From Gilvimarinus gilvus (GTDB lineage Bacteria; Pseudomonadota; Gammaproteobacteria; Pseudomonadales; Cellvibrionaceae): a stretch of 64,000 nucleotides of DNA. Shown here piece by piece: positions 45,997 to 55,185 of this stretch (position 1 is the first letter of the stretch; every line of letters begins with the position of its first letter). The translations under genes were made by a program, and so were the position numbers. The notes beneath the pieces were generated by a model. The model did not search any database, was not told the origin of the DNA, and saw only the letters and a list, made by a program, of their open reading frames with translations. Location of the stretch: the NCBI RefSeq assembly GCF_030518155.1, contig NZ_JAULRU010000154.1, positions 1 through 64,000 on the forward strand. Reading direction: 5' to 3'.

Positions 45997-46029
45997 CCCC
46001 GGTTAGAGTCCTTCGCCGGGGATTTTTTT
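45997..46029 (+). terminator. Rho-independent terminator of the GH115 gene
   Basis: CCCCGG (45997-46002) pairs with CCGGGG (46016-46021), followed by A and T7, 30 bases after the GH115 stop. Confidence 0.88.
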
Positions 46030-46126
46030 ATCTTTACTATTCTCAGCAATAAAATGCTATAAAAAGTTTTGATGGATGGCATTAACTGGTAGTTTGTCTT
46101 ACTTACAAACAATTGCGAGGTCTTCA

Positions 46127-46567
46127 ATGAATTATTTATCTACTGCGGCAATTGCATCAGCATTAATTGTTGGTCTTAGTAGCTGTGCTACTCAAGACTC
46201 GAAATCGTCAGTGAATATCTCTACCGCGCTGCTAGAGACAACCGGTCAAAATGGCCGCGCTTGTGTGCGCGCAAGTGACATTCAGGGGTTTGGTGTACTA
46301 AAAGACGACGTTTTGTCCATTGACGCCTTTGGCAATGAGTACTACCTCGCGACTGTTATGCCTGGCTGCACAGATTTGGGGCTATCGGCCAGGGGCATGT
46401 TTGAAGAGCGCTTTGGCGATGTCTGTGGCGGCGGAATGAACAGGGTAAAGACTGGCTCAAGCCATTGCCGTATTCGTCATATTTTTGAGTTCAAGACCCG
46501 GGAACAAGCGTTTGCCGCCCACGATACCGCTCTGGAGTTTAAGCACAGCGCAGAACAGGAGGAATAA
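46127..46567 (+). CDS. Small lipoprotein, DUF6491-like
   Basis: 146 residues from ATG 46127, set by GCGAGG 6 bases upstream and by the signal peptide that begins there; the open frame extends 17 codons further without signal. Lipobox L-S-S-C about residue 20. The mature domain has C-V-R-A-S-D-I-Q-G-F-G-V-L-K-D-D and C-T-D-L-G-L-S, plus two more Cys, resembling DUF6491 lipoproteins (from memory). Function unknown. It stands between GH115 and the histidine kinase with no operon partner. Confidence 0.7.
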   Translation: MNYLSTAAIASALIVGLSSCATQDSKSSVNISTALLETTGQNGRACVRASDIQGFGVLKDDVLSIDAFGNEYYLATVMPGCTDLGLSARGMFEERFGDVCGGGMNRVKTGSSHCRIRHIFEFKTREQAFAAHDTALEFKHSAEQEE

Positions 46568-46578
46568 GCACCAACGAA

Positions 46579-48171
46579 CTAAGAATCTACCGGCTCGTTT
46601 ACTTTCGGCAAGCCACTGATCGACTGGCTCATCTTATGGCTGTGCTGCTCCCAAAGCGTAAAGAAAAACGCAGCACCGTCATCTGGCGAAGCTTCAGCCC
46701 AAACATGGCCGCCGTGGCGAGCCACAATACGCTGTACGGTGGCCAGTCCGATGCCAACGCCCTCAAACTCATCTTGGTGGTGCAACCGGGTGAACGGAGA
46801 GAAGAGCCGATTGGCGTACTTCATATCAAAGCCCGAGCCATTATCTTTAACAAAATATATGTGCTGGCCCGAATCTTCGGTATAAGCGCCAAATTCAATT
46901 TCTGCGTGCTCACGCTTAGATGTGTATTTCCAGGCATTAGACAGTAAATTGCTAAACAACATGGTAATAATACGTTGATCTACTTCTGCATAAACATCCG
47001 CCTGAATTTTTAAGGTCACCGTTCGCTCAGGCTCTTGCGCTTTCATTTCATTGAGTATTTTCTCTACAATAGTGGATACGTTTATATTTGCGACTTGCAT
47101 CTCACTTTGCGTTGCTTTAGATAGCTGCAAGAAACTGTCAATCATTTCACTCATTGAATGACTTTCGTCTGCGATCCGGTCAAGAAAGTGCTTAGATCTT
47201 GCGGATAACTCACTACCTAAGCGCTCCTCAAGCACTTTCTTCAACCCTTCTATACGTCGCAACGGCGCACGTAAATCGTGAGATACCGAAAAACAAAAGC
47301 TGCCCAGCTCCCGATTCGCCGCCTCAAGCTCCGCCGTTCGGCGAGTGACACGAGCCTCCAGCTCGCGGTTAAGCCGAGTCACCTCAGCCTCCGCATGCTT
47401 GCGTGCAGCGACGTCGTTGGCCAGAGCAATATTTATCGACTGTAAGCTATCATAGGCATTTACAAGATTGTCAGTGAGGTGATTAAAAGCCTCTACCACC
47501 TGATCCAGCTCGTCTTTGTGAGATGTTTCCTCACGCTTCAACGCCAAACGTGGTGCTGGCTCAACAATTTTATAGCGCCCCAAATGTTCGGCAATAGCCT
47601 GCAGGTGAACGGTGACCAGACGATAAAACATAAAGAGAATAAACAGCGATACTAAAAATGTTTTAATGCCTTGACTCAGTAAAATAACTACAGCCTTATC
47701 GCGTAGGCGGGCATACACCTCTCGCAGCGATGCCTGTACTTTCAAAACACCTATGACCTGACCTGTCGAACTGTCAGGGTTAACAATACTGTACTCTCTG
47801 ACGATTGCATTGGCGTCTCGGAAATCACCAGACTCAACCACCAGGGGATTAATAACATTATTGGAAACTTCGTAAACAGCTACGGCGTCAACATCAGGAA
47901 GATGACGTACCCCTTCAATTTGAATATAAAGCTGATCGACGTCCAAATTCCATAAGCTGGCGCTAATGGCACTCAGGTGGCTACTTTGAATATCATTCAG
48001 GCGTCCTTTGATCTGACCAATGTCGCGCTGGTAGTCGGTATACAATTGAACAGCCGTGGCCAGTAAAGTTACCAGAGAGCTAAAAAGGATAATATAGAGT
48101 AGCAAGCGCCGACCAATACCTTTGTGGTCAAATGCTTTGCCAATATTCCTGAAGAAGTCCACTTTCCTCAT
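46579..48171 (-). CDS. Membrane sensor histidine kinase
   Basis: 530 residues. Membrane helix about 20-42, a periplasmic CHASE-like sensor region (45-165), a second helix about 168-190, a HAMP-like linker and coiled coil (to about 285), HisKA with His in F-S-V-S-H-D-L-R-A-P-L-R-R, then HATPase (N-A-W-K-Y-T, D-N-G-S-G-F, G-V-G-I-G-L). There is no receiver and no response regulator beside it. It follows the solute-binding protein gene by 11 bases, so the binding protein may present a ligand to this sensor. The phytochrome-like G-L-x-x-V-x-R-I-V end is typical of kinases feeding separate regulators. Confidence 0.87.
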   Translation of the reverse strand: MRKVDFFRNIGKAFDHKGIGRRLLLYIILFSSLVTLLATAVQLYTDYQRDIGQIKGRLNDIQSSHLSAISASLWNLDVDQLYIQIEGVRHLPDVDAVAVYEVSNNVINPLVVESGDFRDANAIVREYSIVNPDSSTGQVIGVLKVQASLREVYARLRDKAVVILLSQGIKTFLVSLFILFMFYRLVTVHLQAIAEHLGRYKIVEPAPRLALKREETSHKDELDQVVEAFNHLTDNLVNAYDSLQSINIALANDVAARKHAEAEVTRLNRELEARVTRRTAELEAANRELGSFCFSVSHDLRAPLRRIEGLKKVLEERLGSELSARSKHFLDRIADESHSMSEMIDSFLQLSKATQSEMQVANINVSTIVEKILNEMKAQEPERTVTLKIQADVYAEVDQRIITMLFSNLLSNAWKYTSKREHAEIEFGAYTEDSGQHIYFVKDNGSGFDMKYANRLFSPFTRLHHQDEFEGVGIGLATVQRIVARHGGHVWAEASPDDGAAFFFTLWEQHSHKMSQSISGLPKVNEPVDS

Positions 48172-48182
48172 TGAGCTGTCCC

Positions 48183-48905
48183 TTAAAAGTAGTACTGTTG
48201 ACGAATACGCTCTATAGTCCCGTCTTCTTTCATTTGTCGAATCGCATGATTAATTTTCTTCATTGCATGTAAATTTTTAGACTGCCGAGAACACTGAAAC
48301 ACCAGAGGTACATCCCCTAACACAAGCTCCTCACCGATCGCTGCCGACAGGCCGTTATTGTCCGCCAAATATCGAATGGTTGGAATGGCCCCAGCAATAG
48401 CATCGACACGACCACGCTCAAGTTTACGCAAAGCGATTAAATAGTCGGTGTCATATACCTTATCAAGGGTATCGTCTGAATCGAATTGCTCGGTTATCGA
48501 TGAACCTCTCAGCACAGAGACGGTTAAATCACTCAAATCCGAGTAATGGTCCAGTACAACACCCGGTCTTCCCAGCAATCCGATCTCATGAAAAGCAACC
48601 AGCTCACCAGGCTTTACTATCTCCTCACTGCGAGGAATGAGAATAGTGCAATCATGACCACCGGTTTCAAGCTCCCGGTCGACCCGGGCAAAAGGCGTTA
48701 ACGTGATAGCAATATCAAGCTCAGTTCGCTCGGTAATACCACGCACCATTTCTATAAAGGCGCCTTTCATCTCGCCGTTAACGTTGCTCGCCCAAGGCTC
48801 TACATCAATAGAAATAAACTTCAGAGCGCCGGCGTGCGCATGCCAAAAAGGCGTCAAACTTGCCAGCACCAGGAACAAAACTTTGACACTTACAGACTCT
48901 CGCAC
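48183..48905 (-). CDS. Periplasmic solute-binding protein (SBP_bac_3 type), likely sensory
   Basis: 240 residues from GTG 48905, preferred to the upstream ATG 48992 because AAAGGG lies 6 bases before it and a signal peptide (V-K-V-L-F-L-V-L-A-S-L-T ... H-A-H-A) follows at once. The mature part has the family-3 binding-protein pattern (F-I-S-I-D-V-E-P-W-A, E-M-V-R-G-I-T-E-R, K-V-Y-D-T-D-Y-L-I-A-L, R-V-D-A-I-A-G). No transport permease or ATPase is adjacent; the kinase gene is. A sensory role is inferred. Ligand unknown. Confidence 0.78.
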   Translation of the reverse strand: MRESVSVKVLFLVLASLTPFWHAHAGALKFISIDVEPWASNVNGEMKGAFIEMVRGITERTELDIAITLTPFARVDRELETGGHDCTILIPRSEEIVKPGELVAFHEIGLLGRPGVVLDHYSDLSDLTVSVLRGSSITEQFDSDDTLDKVYDTDYLIALRKLERGRVDAIAGAIPTIRYLADNNGLSAAIGEELVLGDVPLVFQCSRQSKNLHAMKKINHAIRQMKEDGTIERIRQQYYF

Positions 48906-49076
48906 GCTGAACCCTTTTTCTTCATAGGCTTTGTACACGTCATCAGACACCGAACTCAGTAAAAATGCAACATTTGGCGTCAATTTACTCACTTTAAGGA
49001 AAGTTCTTCTACTCAGTATAGGCTTTCGTCAATTTTTGGCCTGAATAATGCGATAAAGACCACCGAGTACACAAAG

Positions 49077-49129
49077 TGATCATTTTTTGACACGCATACT
49101 CACGAGTACTGATCAGGTTCCACTGATCA
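49077..49129. promoter_or_regulatory. Three TGATCA boxes in the divergent region before the AfsA-like gene
   Basis: TGATCA at 49077-49082, 49110-49115 and 49124-49129; the last two are part of an exact ACTGATCA direct repeat 14 bases apart. They lie 45-97 bases before the AfsA-like start and could be operators for it or for the divergent binding-protein/kinase pair. Confidence 0.35.
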
Positions 49130-49173
49130 CGGACGGATAAACCTTAATCTCATCGCAATAGAGGATCAGAACC

Positions 49174-49965
49174 ATGAGCAATCGTATCATTTTGGTAGTC
49201 GGCAACAAGTTTGCCAGTTACGCACTTGGCAAAGATGCCATCACTGTATCGCAATTAAAAGGGCTGTTATCTCTGCCCGTGCAAATGCTGCCCAACCAGG
49301 GGAAAACAACACTGCTCCCGGGCCAAGGCATGGGTGAGCAATGCATTGCCGATTTACTCAAGGAGGCGGAGAATTCACCCAATTATAAAATGTTTGATTT
49401 TAGCTTATGGCGCAACTTGCCGAAACGAGCCGGTCAAAATATTAGCCATAAACACAAACCCGAGAACACCTTAATCTCCCATCCGCGGCAGATCAGCCAG
49501 GACATCTTTGAGCTTCAACTGCTGATTGACGAAAACTGTGAGCTTATGAGTGATCATCAAAGCGGTCAGCATGTACAAGGCATGATTTTAATAGAAGCTG
49601 TACGCCAGGCAACGGTCGCAATCACCGAAACCTACTTTCTCAAGGGCAGCACAACTCAGTATGCCTTTGTCCTTAACGACATGTCGGTAAAGTACAATAA
49701 CTTTTCTTTTCCTGTTACAGCCAGCATTACCTGCCGGATCACTGAAAAGGATATAGACAACCCAAAACGCTTGAGCTTTGCCATTGAGGCCGACGTAGTG
49801 CAGTGCAACACCTGCGTATCCAGCCTGTGCTTCAACATTTCAGCTATCGATAAGCTTCGGATTGATCGCCAGGAAGAACTGCAGGCAACTAAGGCGCAAA
49901 AACGTTACCTGGCCCATGCTTACAGTGATTACGCCAACACAACATCAACCCAGATTGCCAGTTAG
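49174..49965 (+). CDS. AfsA-family hotdog protein (gamma-butyrolactone-synthesis-like)
   Basis: 263 residues, cytosolic, SD AGAGGA about 8 bases upstream. The AfsA hotdog domain spans about 100-235, with D127-H-Q-S-G-Q-H-V-Q-G-M-I-L-I-E-A-V-R-Q as its signature helix start. In Streptomyces AfsA condenses a beta-ketoacyl-ACP with dihydroxyacetone phosphate, the first step to A-factor. Streptomyces AfsA is ~300 residues with two hotdog repeats; here only one is clear and the N-terminal ~95 residues are unusual, so the substrate may differ. The HAD phosphatase gene follows after 14 bases, fitting the dephosphorylation such a product needs. Confidence 0.78.
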   Translation: MSNRIILVVGNKFASYALGKDAITVSQLKGLLSLPVQMLPNQGKTTLLPGQGMGEQCIADLLKEAENSPNYKMFDFSLWRNLPKRAGQNISHKHKPENTLISHPRQISQDIFELQLLIDENCELMSDHQSGQHVQGMILIEAVRQATVAITETYFLKGSTTQYAFVLNDMSVKYNNFSFPVTASITCRITEKDIDNPKRLSFAIEADVVQCNTCVSSLCFNISAIDKLRIDRQEELQATKAQKRYLAHAYSDYANTTSTQIAS

Positions 49966-49979
49966 CAGAGGGCGCAGCT

Positions 49980-50654
49980 ATGTTTACCCGTATCGAGCAA
50001 AAGCGCTACGCCTTCTTTGATGTCGACGATACGTTGATATCCGTTAAAAGCATGCTTAGCTTTCAAGATTTTTGGTACCAAAAATATCCCGACCCAGAAA
50101 AGGAAGCGGCCTATCGCAATGACCTAACTACCCACATGCAACCTAATGCGTGCTGGTCTCACCTAAACCGGCTGTACTACTCGCATTTTTCCGGCAGAAA
50201 AGAAAGTCAAATTCGCCAGGTCTCGAACTTATGGTTCGAAAGAATGAGAAGCGAGATGCCGCACTTTTACCATGAAAATGTCTTGCGACGACTCAAGAAT
50301 CATCAAGCTCGCGGAGAAATTCCTGTATTCGTTTCAGGGTCATTCACCCAATTGCTTGAGCCAATCGCTATCGAACTTGAAGTTCAACATATCCTAGCCA
50401 TTAACCTGAAAACTATTGACGGAATATGTACGGGCGAGACACTCGCGCCACAAACAATTGCTGAGGGCAAGGCTACAGCCGTGAGAGACTTTCTCGCCAA
50501 ACGAGAAGTCCTGGCAAGTACCTGCTTTGCCTATGGCGATGACATTTCTGATCTACCCATGCTAAAGCTGGTTGGCACGGCCAAAGTTGTAGCCGGCGGA
50601 CGCGGCCTGAAAAGCGTCGCCATCAATAACGGATGGGAGCTTATTAATCCATAA
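49980..50654 (+). CDS. HAD-IB family phosphatase (SerB-like)
   Basis: 224 residues. Motif I D14-V-D16-D-T-L, motif II as V-F-V-S-G-S-F, a lysine in E-G-K-A-T-A and motif IV G-D-D-I-S-D-L-P-M-L: a complete HAD active site of the HAD-IB group (phosphoserine phosphatase, MPT phosphatases, acyl-lipid phosphatases). It is the second gene of a two-gene unit with the AfsA-like gene. The position suggests that its substrate is the phosphorylated AfsA product; phosphoserine or glycerolipid substrates cannot be excluded. Confidence 0.83.
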   Translation: MFTRIEQKRYAFFDVDDTLISVKSMLSFQDFWYQKYPDPEKEAAYRNDLTTHMQPNACWSHLNRLYYSHFSGRKESQIRQVSNLWFERMRSEMPHFYHENVLRRLKNHQARGEIPVFVSGSFTQLLEPIAIELEVQHILAINLKTIDGICTGETLAPQTIAEGKATAVRDFLAKREVLASTCFAYGDDISDLPMLKLVGTAKVVAGGRGLKSVAINNGWELINP

Positions 50655-50692
50655 ATGACAATAATAAGGTGCAATGAATGATTTTTTAAATA

Positions 50693-50712
50693 GCTCCCTG
50701 CTAGCAGGGAGC
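50693..50712. terminator. Bidirectional terminator between the HAD and GGDEF-EAL genes
   Basis: Perfect palindrome GCTCCCTGCTAGCAGGGAGC; on the minus strand it is followed by TATTTAAAAAAT, on the plus strand by ACTCTTAC. It separates the AfsA/HAD unit from the convergent gene ending at 50717. Confidence 0.7.
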
Positions 50713-50716
50713 ACTC

Positions 50717-52816
50717 TTACTCATTGCCGGCAACTTCACTTTCTAAGCTGTTAAGCACATAGCGCAGCGCCATCGGTTTCGCCAGCATAAAACCCTGGGC
50801 ATAGTCACAACCAATCGACTTCAAAAACGCCATTTCCTTTTCTCGCTCGACCCCCTCTGCTACAACATCCAGATTCAAGCCGTGAGCCAAAGTCAGAATC
50901 GTCTCAATCAAGCGGCACGCACTACCCTCGCCCGAAATATTGCTGACGAAGCTACGATCAATCTTTAACGTTTGGAACGGGTACCGCTGCAAGTAACCGA
51001 GAGAAGAGTAGCCTGTACCAAAGTCATCAATGGATAAGCGCACCCCCATTTCACACAACAGCTCTAAGTTTCTTTTTGTGTTTTCGGTGTCCTCTACCAA
51101 TACCCGCTCGGTGATTTCCAACTCTAATTGCTCGGGTTGCAAGTCATTGAGGGTCAGTTGTTCGCCAACAAATTTCGCATAATGTGGCATATCCAGTTGC
51201 TTAGACGATATATTGACCGCAAGGCATTTCGCTCTATCTTTTAGTACATCTTTCAATTCAAGACATGCCGTCTTCAAAACCCAGCTGTCAATTTCATGAA
51301 TTATTCCGATCTCTTCAGCTAATGGAATAAAATCGCCCGGCATGCGCAAATCACCATCACGCTTATTCCAGCGCACCAATGCCTCGTAACCGACTACCCG
51401 CTCTGTTGCTAAATCGAAGATTGCCTGATAATGCAACAGCAGCTCGTCTCGTTCCACCACAAAACGAAGATGAGCTTCCAGCTCTAAACGAGCCAGTAAA
51501 CGCTCATTAATATCCTCAGTGAAAAAGTGGTACCCATTTCGGCCATGTTCCTTCGCCTTGTACATCGCAAGATCAGCGTTGCGCAGCAAAAGGTGTGGGT
51601 TCGCACCATCACCAGGGTAAAGAGCCACGCCAATACTGGCCGTGACAAAATAGTTTCGACCAAAAATGACGAACGGCTGTTCAAACTGTCGCAGTATTTT
51701 CTCTGCGGTTTTTTGTGCATCACGCGGATCGTTTATCTGCGGCAGCAGCACCACAAACTCATCGCCCCCCATTCGAGCCAGGGTGTCACCACCACGCACG
51801 CACGCAGACAAGCGGTCTGCCGCTTCTTTTAACAAGTTATCGCCAATGCTGTGCCCCAGGCTGTCGTTAACGTTTTTAAAATGATCGAGGTCAATGCCCA
51901 GCAATGCCAACATACCCTGTTCGCGTTCGGCATTCTCCACAGCGAGATTCATCCGATCCATCAGCAGCACGCGGTTGGCCAAACTGGTCAGTTCATCGAA
52001 GTGAGCCTGACGCAACAGTTGCTCTTCGTAGCTGCGACGAACCGTAATATCCTCTTTAATGACGATAAAATGGGTAATACTGTCGGCGCTGTCAGTCAGC
52101 GGAGATACCGTCACTTTTTCCCAAATCAGCTGGCCCGCACGTGTCCGACTGGCAAATTCACCCCGCCACTCCTGCCCCTCACGCACTGTTGACCACAGGT
52201 GCTGCAAAGAATCATCGGATTGCTCATCCTGGAGCGTAAAACCAATATGTTGGCCGATAGTTTCATTGGCTTGATAGCCACTGGACTCCTCAAATCTGGG
52301 GTTAACGTATTCAATCATTCCTGCCGGGTCAGTTATCAATACCGAAACCGGGCTCTGCTCCAGAGCGCGTGAAAGAATGCGCACCCGCTGCTGGGCTTCA
52401 CGTTGGCTACGGCGAACATCGGCCTCGCGCAGCTCCCGCTCGATTGCGGGTACCAGACGTGCGAGTGCCCGCTTGTCCATAAAATCATGGGCCCCCTGTT
52501 TGAGCAACGAGACAACATCTTCCGCGCTAACGGCGCCTGATGTGATAATGAAGGGCAAATCCTGGCCGCTCTCATGTAATGTGGAGAGCGCCTCTTCGGC
52601 GGTGAACCGAGGCATTTTGTAGTCACAAATGACCACATCCCACTGAGTATCCCCAAGCGCTGCCAACATTTCGCTCTGAGTCTGAACTTGCTCTGAGCGC
52701 GGCACAAAACCACCTCGCTCGAGCTCTACCAGAGTTAATTCTGCATCAACGTCGGAATCTTCTACGAAAAGTACTTTTAACGGTGTTCCCATAATGTAAT
52801 TCAGTCTCTTCTCCAT
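50717..52816 (-). CDS. REC-PAS-GGDEF-EAL cyclic-di-GMP protein
   Basis: 699 residues. Receiver (D in V-V-I-C-D-Y-K-M-P), PAS (about 145-260), GGDEF with intact M-G-G-D-E-F preceded five residues earlier by the R-G-G-D inhibitory site, then EAL with Y-E-A-L-V-R-W, A-V-N-I-S-S-K-Q, E-I-T-E and D-D-F-G-T-G-Y-S-S-L, all needed for hydrolysis. Both activities may be functional. It is a soluble response regulator that could receive phosphate from one of the orphan kinases here. The start may be ATG 52816 or ATG 52792; neither has a well-spaced ribosome site. Confidence 0.9.
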   Translation of the reverse strand: MEKRLNYIMGTPLKVLFVEDSDVDAELTLVELERGGFVPRSEQVQTQSEMLAALGDTQWDVVICDYKMPRFTAEEALSTLHESGQDLPFIITSGAVSAEDVVSLLKQGAHDFMDKRALARLVPAIERELREADVRRSQREAQQRVRILSRALEQSPVSVLITDPAGMIEYVNPRFEESSGYQANETIGQHIGFTLQDEQSDDSLQHLWSTVREGQEWRGEFASRTRAGQLIWEKVTVSPLTDSADSITHFIVIKEDITVRRSYEEQLLRQAHFDELTSLANRVLLMDRMNLAVENAEREQGMLALLGIDLDHFKNVNDSLGHSIGDNLLKEAADRLSACVRGGDTLARMGGDEFVVLLPQINDPRDAQKTAEKILRQFEQPFVIFGRNYFVTASIGVALYPGDGANPHLLLRNADLAMYKAKEHGRNGYHFFTEDINERLLARLELEAHLRFVVERDELLLHYQAIFDLATERVVGYEALVRWNKRDGDLRMPGDFIPLAEEIGIIHEIDSWVLKTACLELKDVLKDRAKCLAVNISSKQLDMPHYAKFVGEQLTLNDLQPEQLELEITERVLVEDTENTKRNLELLCEMGVRLSIDDFGTGYSSLGYLQRYPFQTLKIDRSFVSNISGEGSACRLIETILTLAHGLNLDVVAEGVEREKEMAFLKSIGCDYAQGFMLAKPMALRYVLNSLESEVAGNE

Positions 52817-52857
52817 CGCCGGTTAATCTCACCGACAAAATTCCCTGACTGTGAACC

Positions 52858-53031
52858 TAGCAGGCTGCTGAATACCCCAAGCGTACTCAGGCGTTCAGGC
52901 TGGCTCGTAACCTAGGCGGCCTTTTGAAGGTCTGGTCCACCCATCGAAAAGTGGCAACGACGAGTGTGGGCCAGCCTGAAAGCCCCGGAGGGCCTCGCTG
53001 AGCATGCAAAGGGTTTTCCAACAGCCTACTA
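52858..53031. mobile_element. MITE-like repeat, copy 1
   Basis: 174 bases with imperfect terminal inverted repeats: left TAGCAGGCTGCTG, right end reading (reverse) TAGTAGGCTGTTG. No coding capacity. Its right end matches, inverted, the left end of copy 2 over about 40 bases (GGGCCTCGCTGAGCATGC), which shows that the two belong to one family. Confidence 0.7.
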
Positions 53032-53190
53032 ATAGTCTCAAAGCTACTATGCACCAGATAACGTTGGCTCTAACTCACTCAAATTAAAGCGAGTACGCCC
53101 AAGCCTAAATGTAGCCTGCCGACAGAGAAAATGCGACCCATTATCAGATAAATCTTTGATCTGCATGGCACACGATATCAGCCCCTGCCC

Positions 53191-53378
53191 CCTAGCAAGG
53201 CTGTTGAAAACCCCCTTGCATGCTCAGCGAGGCCCGAAGCGTGCAGATGTCGTGCCTTGTCTCGACGGACAGGGTGGTTCCCTTTGCTAGAGGCAAGGTG
53301 CGGCAGATGTGCGCTTCAGGCCTCGCCCTGCGGGACTTCCAGGCTGGTTCGTAAGGGGTTCTTCAACAACCTGCTAGG
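53191..53378. mobile_element. MITE-like repeat, copy 2 (inverted relative to copy 1)
   Basis: 188 bases from CCTAGCAAGGCTGTTG to CAACAACCTGCTAGG. Ends are inverted repeats of each other, with CCTAG outermost on both sides. Internal CAGGCTGG and CTCAGCGAGGCC blocks are shared with copy 1. No gene inside; probably mobilised by a transposase elsewhere. Confidence 0.7.
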
Positions 53379-53465
53379 TTAACAAAATTAAACTGGGCGA
53401 AAACCCGCCTAAGCGGTAACCTCAGTGAATATAACAAGATTGTGACGGACCCACGGGAACCTTCC

Positions 53466-54974
53466 ATGACCCACTGCGCCAGACACTTACTGCTTTTGCT
53501 AACGGTTATACTTATGCCCATCCTCACTCACGCTAATTCTGTCGGCCAATTCCAACATTTTCAGGACATCGGCAACGTGCAAAATAGTGGCAGCCTTAGC
53601 TATAACGAGTCGCTTCAAACCTACCGAATGAGCGGGTCTGGGGAAAACATGTGGCTTGATGAAGATCAGTTTGCTTACGCATGGCGAGAAGTCGCAGGCG
53701 ACTTTATCGTGCGGGCCCAATTTACTTTTACCGGCAAGGGACAAGACCCACACCGAAAAATCGGCTGGCATGTACGTGAAGCGCTCACCACTGACGCTAA
53801 GCACATTAACGCCACTACTCATGGAGATGGTTTGACAGCCCTACAGTTTCGGGCAAAAGCTGGCGCGAGCACCGAAGAGTACCACCTGGCGATCACCCAG
53901 CCCGATGTCCTTCAGCTCGAGCGACGCGGCAACCAATTTATTATGTCGGCAGCGCGGATGGGAGAACCGTTTCAGGTGACGTCAGTATCACATATCGAAT
54001 TCGACCAAACCGTGTACGTGGGATTGGCGCTATGCGCGCATAAATCGGATGCTGTAGAAACCGCAAACATAAGTAATGTGCGCTTTATTAAACCTGCCGC
54101 AGCCGATTTCGTCCCTTATCGAGACTACATCGGCAGCAACTTAGAAATACTCGATTTAACAACACTCCAGCGGCGCGTGGTCTATCAGGCAGAAGGTTCC
54201 ATTCAAGCGCCAAATTGGACTCCCGACAACCAATCTCTCATTTTTAACGCCGACGGCAAACTGTTTAAGTTTAATCTTAACGATCATAGCATTCGCGCCA
54301 TCAATACCGGCTTTGCTACTAACAACAACAACGACCATGTTTTGTCGTTTGATGGCAAATATATTGGTATCAGCCATCACGCGCAGGAAGAAGACGGACG
54401 CTCGACGATTTACACGCTCCCTATCACCGGAAGCGATGAACCTCGACAAATTACCAAACCCGGCGCCGGCCACTCTTATTTGCACGGCTTCTCACCCGAC
54501 GGCAGTACGCTGATTTTTACGGGCCACCGCAAAGGGCAGTATGATATTTACGCTGTGGACATAGCAAACGGCGAGGAATCTCAGCTGACCAACACCAAAA
54601 CACTGGACGACGGCTCCGAATACGGCCCCGACGGCGAGTTTATCTATTTCAACTCTAATCGCACCGGCACCATGCAACTATGGCGTATGCGGCCAGATGG
54701 AAGCGGCCAGCAACAATTGACCTTTGATCGCTACAACGATTGGTTCCCACACGTATCACCGGATGGCAAAAGTCTGGTATTTCTGTCCTATATGGCAGAC
54801 ATCGACTCCGGAGACCACCCGTTCTATAAGCCCGTGTATTTGCGTCGTATGCCCGCCGAGGGAGGCGAACCAACTGTTATTGCCTATGTGTACGGCGGCC
54901 AGGGCACCATTAATGTACCCAGCTGGTCACCGGACGGGCGTTATATTGCGTTTGTCAGTAATACCCGGCACTAA
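53466..54974 (+). CDS. Secreted TolB-like beta-propeller protein with N-terminal lectin-like domain
   Basis: 502 residues from ATG 53466, supported by GGGAA 7 bases upstream; GTG 53442 adds 8 residues before the signal peptide. The signal peptide ends near T-H-A. About 30-215 resembles the concanavalin-like DUF1349 sandwich (G-D-F-I-V-R-A-Q-F-T-F); about 225-500 holds repeated PD40 blades (W-T-P-D-N-Q-S-L-I-F, F-S-P-D-G-S-T-L-I-F-T, Y-G-P-D-G-E-F-I-Y-F-N, W-S-P-D-G-R-Y-I-A-F-V). Such proteins often act at plant-polymer loci by binding sugar; the role is unproven. Confidence 0.82.
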   Translation: MTHCARHLLLLLTVILMPILTHANSVGQFQHFQDIGNVQNSGSLSYNESLQTYRMSGSGENMWLDEDQFAYAWREVAGDFIVRAQFTFTGKGQDPHRKIGWHVREALTTDAKHINATTHGDGLTALQFRAKAGASTEEYHLAITQPDVLQLERRGNQFIMSAARMGEPFQVTSVSHIEFDQTVYVGLALCAHKSDAVETANISNVRFIKPAAADFVPYRDYIGSNLEILDLTTLQRRVVYQAEGSIQAPNWTPDNQSLIFNADGKLFKFNLNDHSIRAINTGFATNNNNDHVLSFDGKYIGISHHAQEEDGRSTIYTLPITGSDEPRQITKPGAGHSYLHGFSPDGSTLIFTGHRKGQYDIYAVDIANGEESQLTNTKTLDDGSEYGPDGEFIYFNSNRTGTMQLWRMRPDGSGQQQLTFDRYNDWFPHVSPDGKSLVFLSYMADIDSGDHPFYKPVYLRRMPAEGGEPTVIAYVYGGQGTINVPSWSPDGRYIAFVSNTRH

Positions 54975-55185
54975 TACCGAACGCAGTGGCGGGATCTGCC
55001 GCCCACCATCGGGTCAAGGCAGCGCCATGTGTCGATGCCTTGCTACCCAGATTGCGATTGAAACTAACAGCACCGTGGGGCCTAAAGTTAACGTGTAACG
55101 AAGCTTAAAACACTGTCATGTCTGCATATTCAGACTGTGTAATACTGGGAGATTGCTAGCCCGATAACTTTAAGAGGGACTCACA

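Noticed and set aside
48906-48992. N-terminal extension of the solute-binding protein from ATG 48992
   Set aside because: Would bury the signal peptide 30 residues inside; GTG 48905 has a good Shine-Dalgarno and places the signal at the start.
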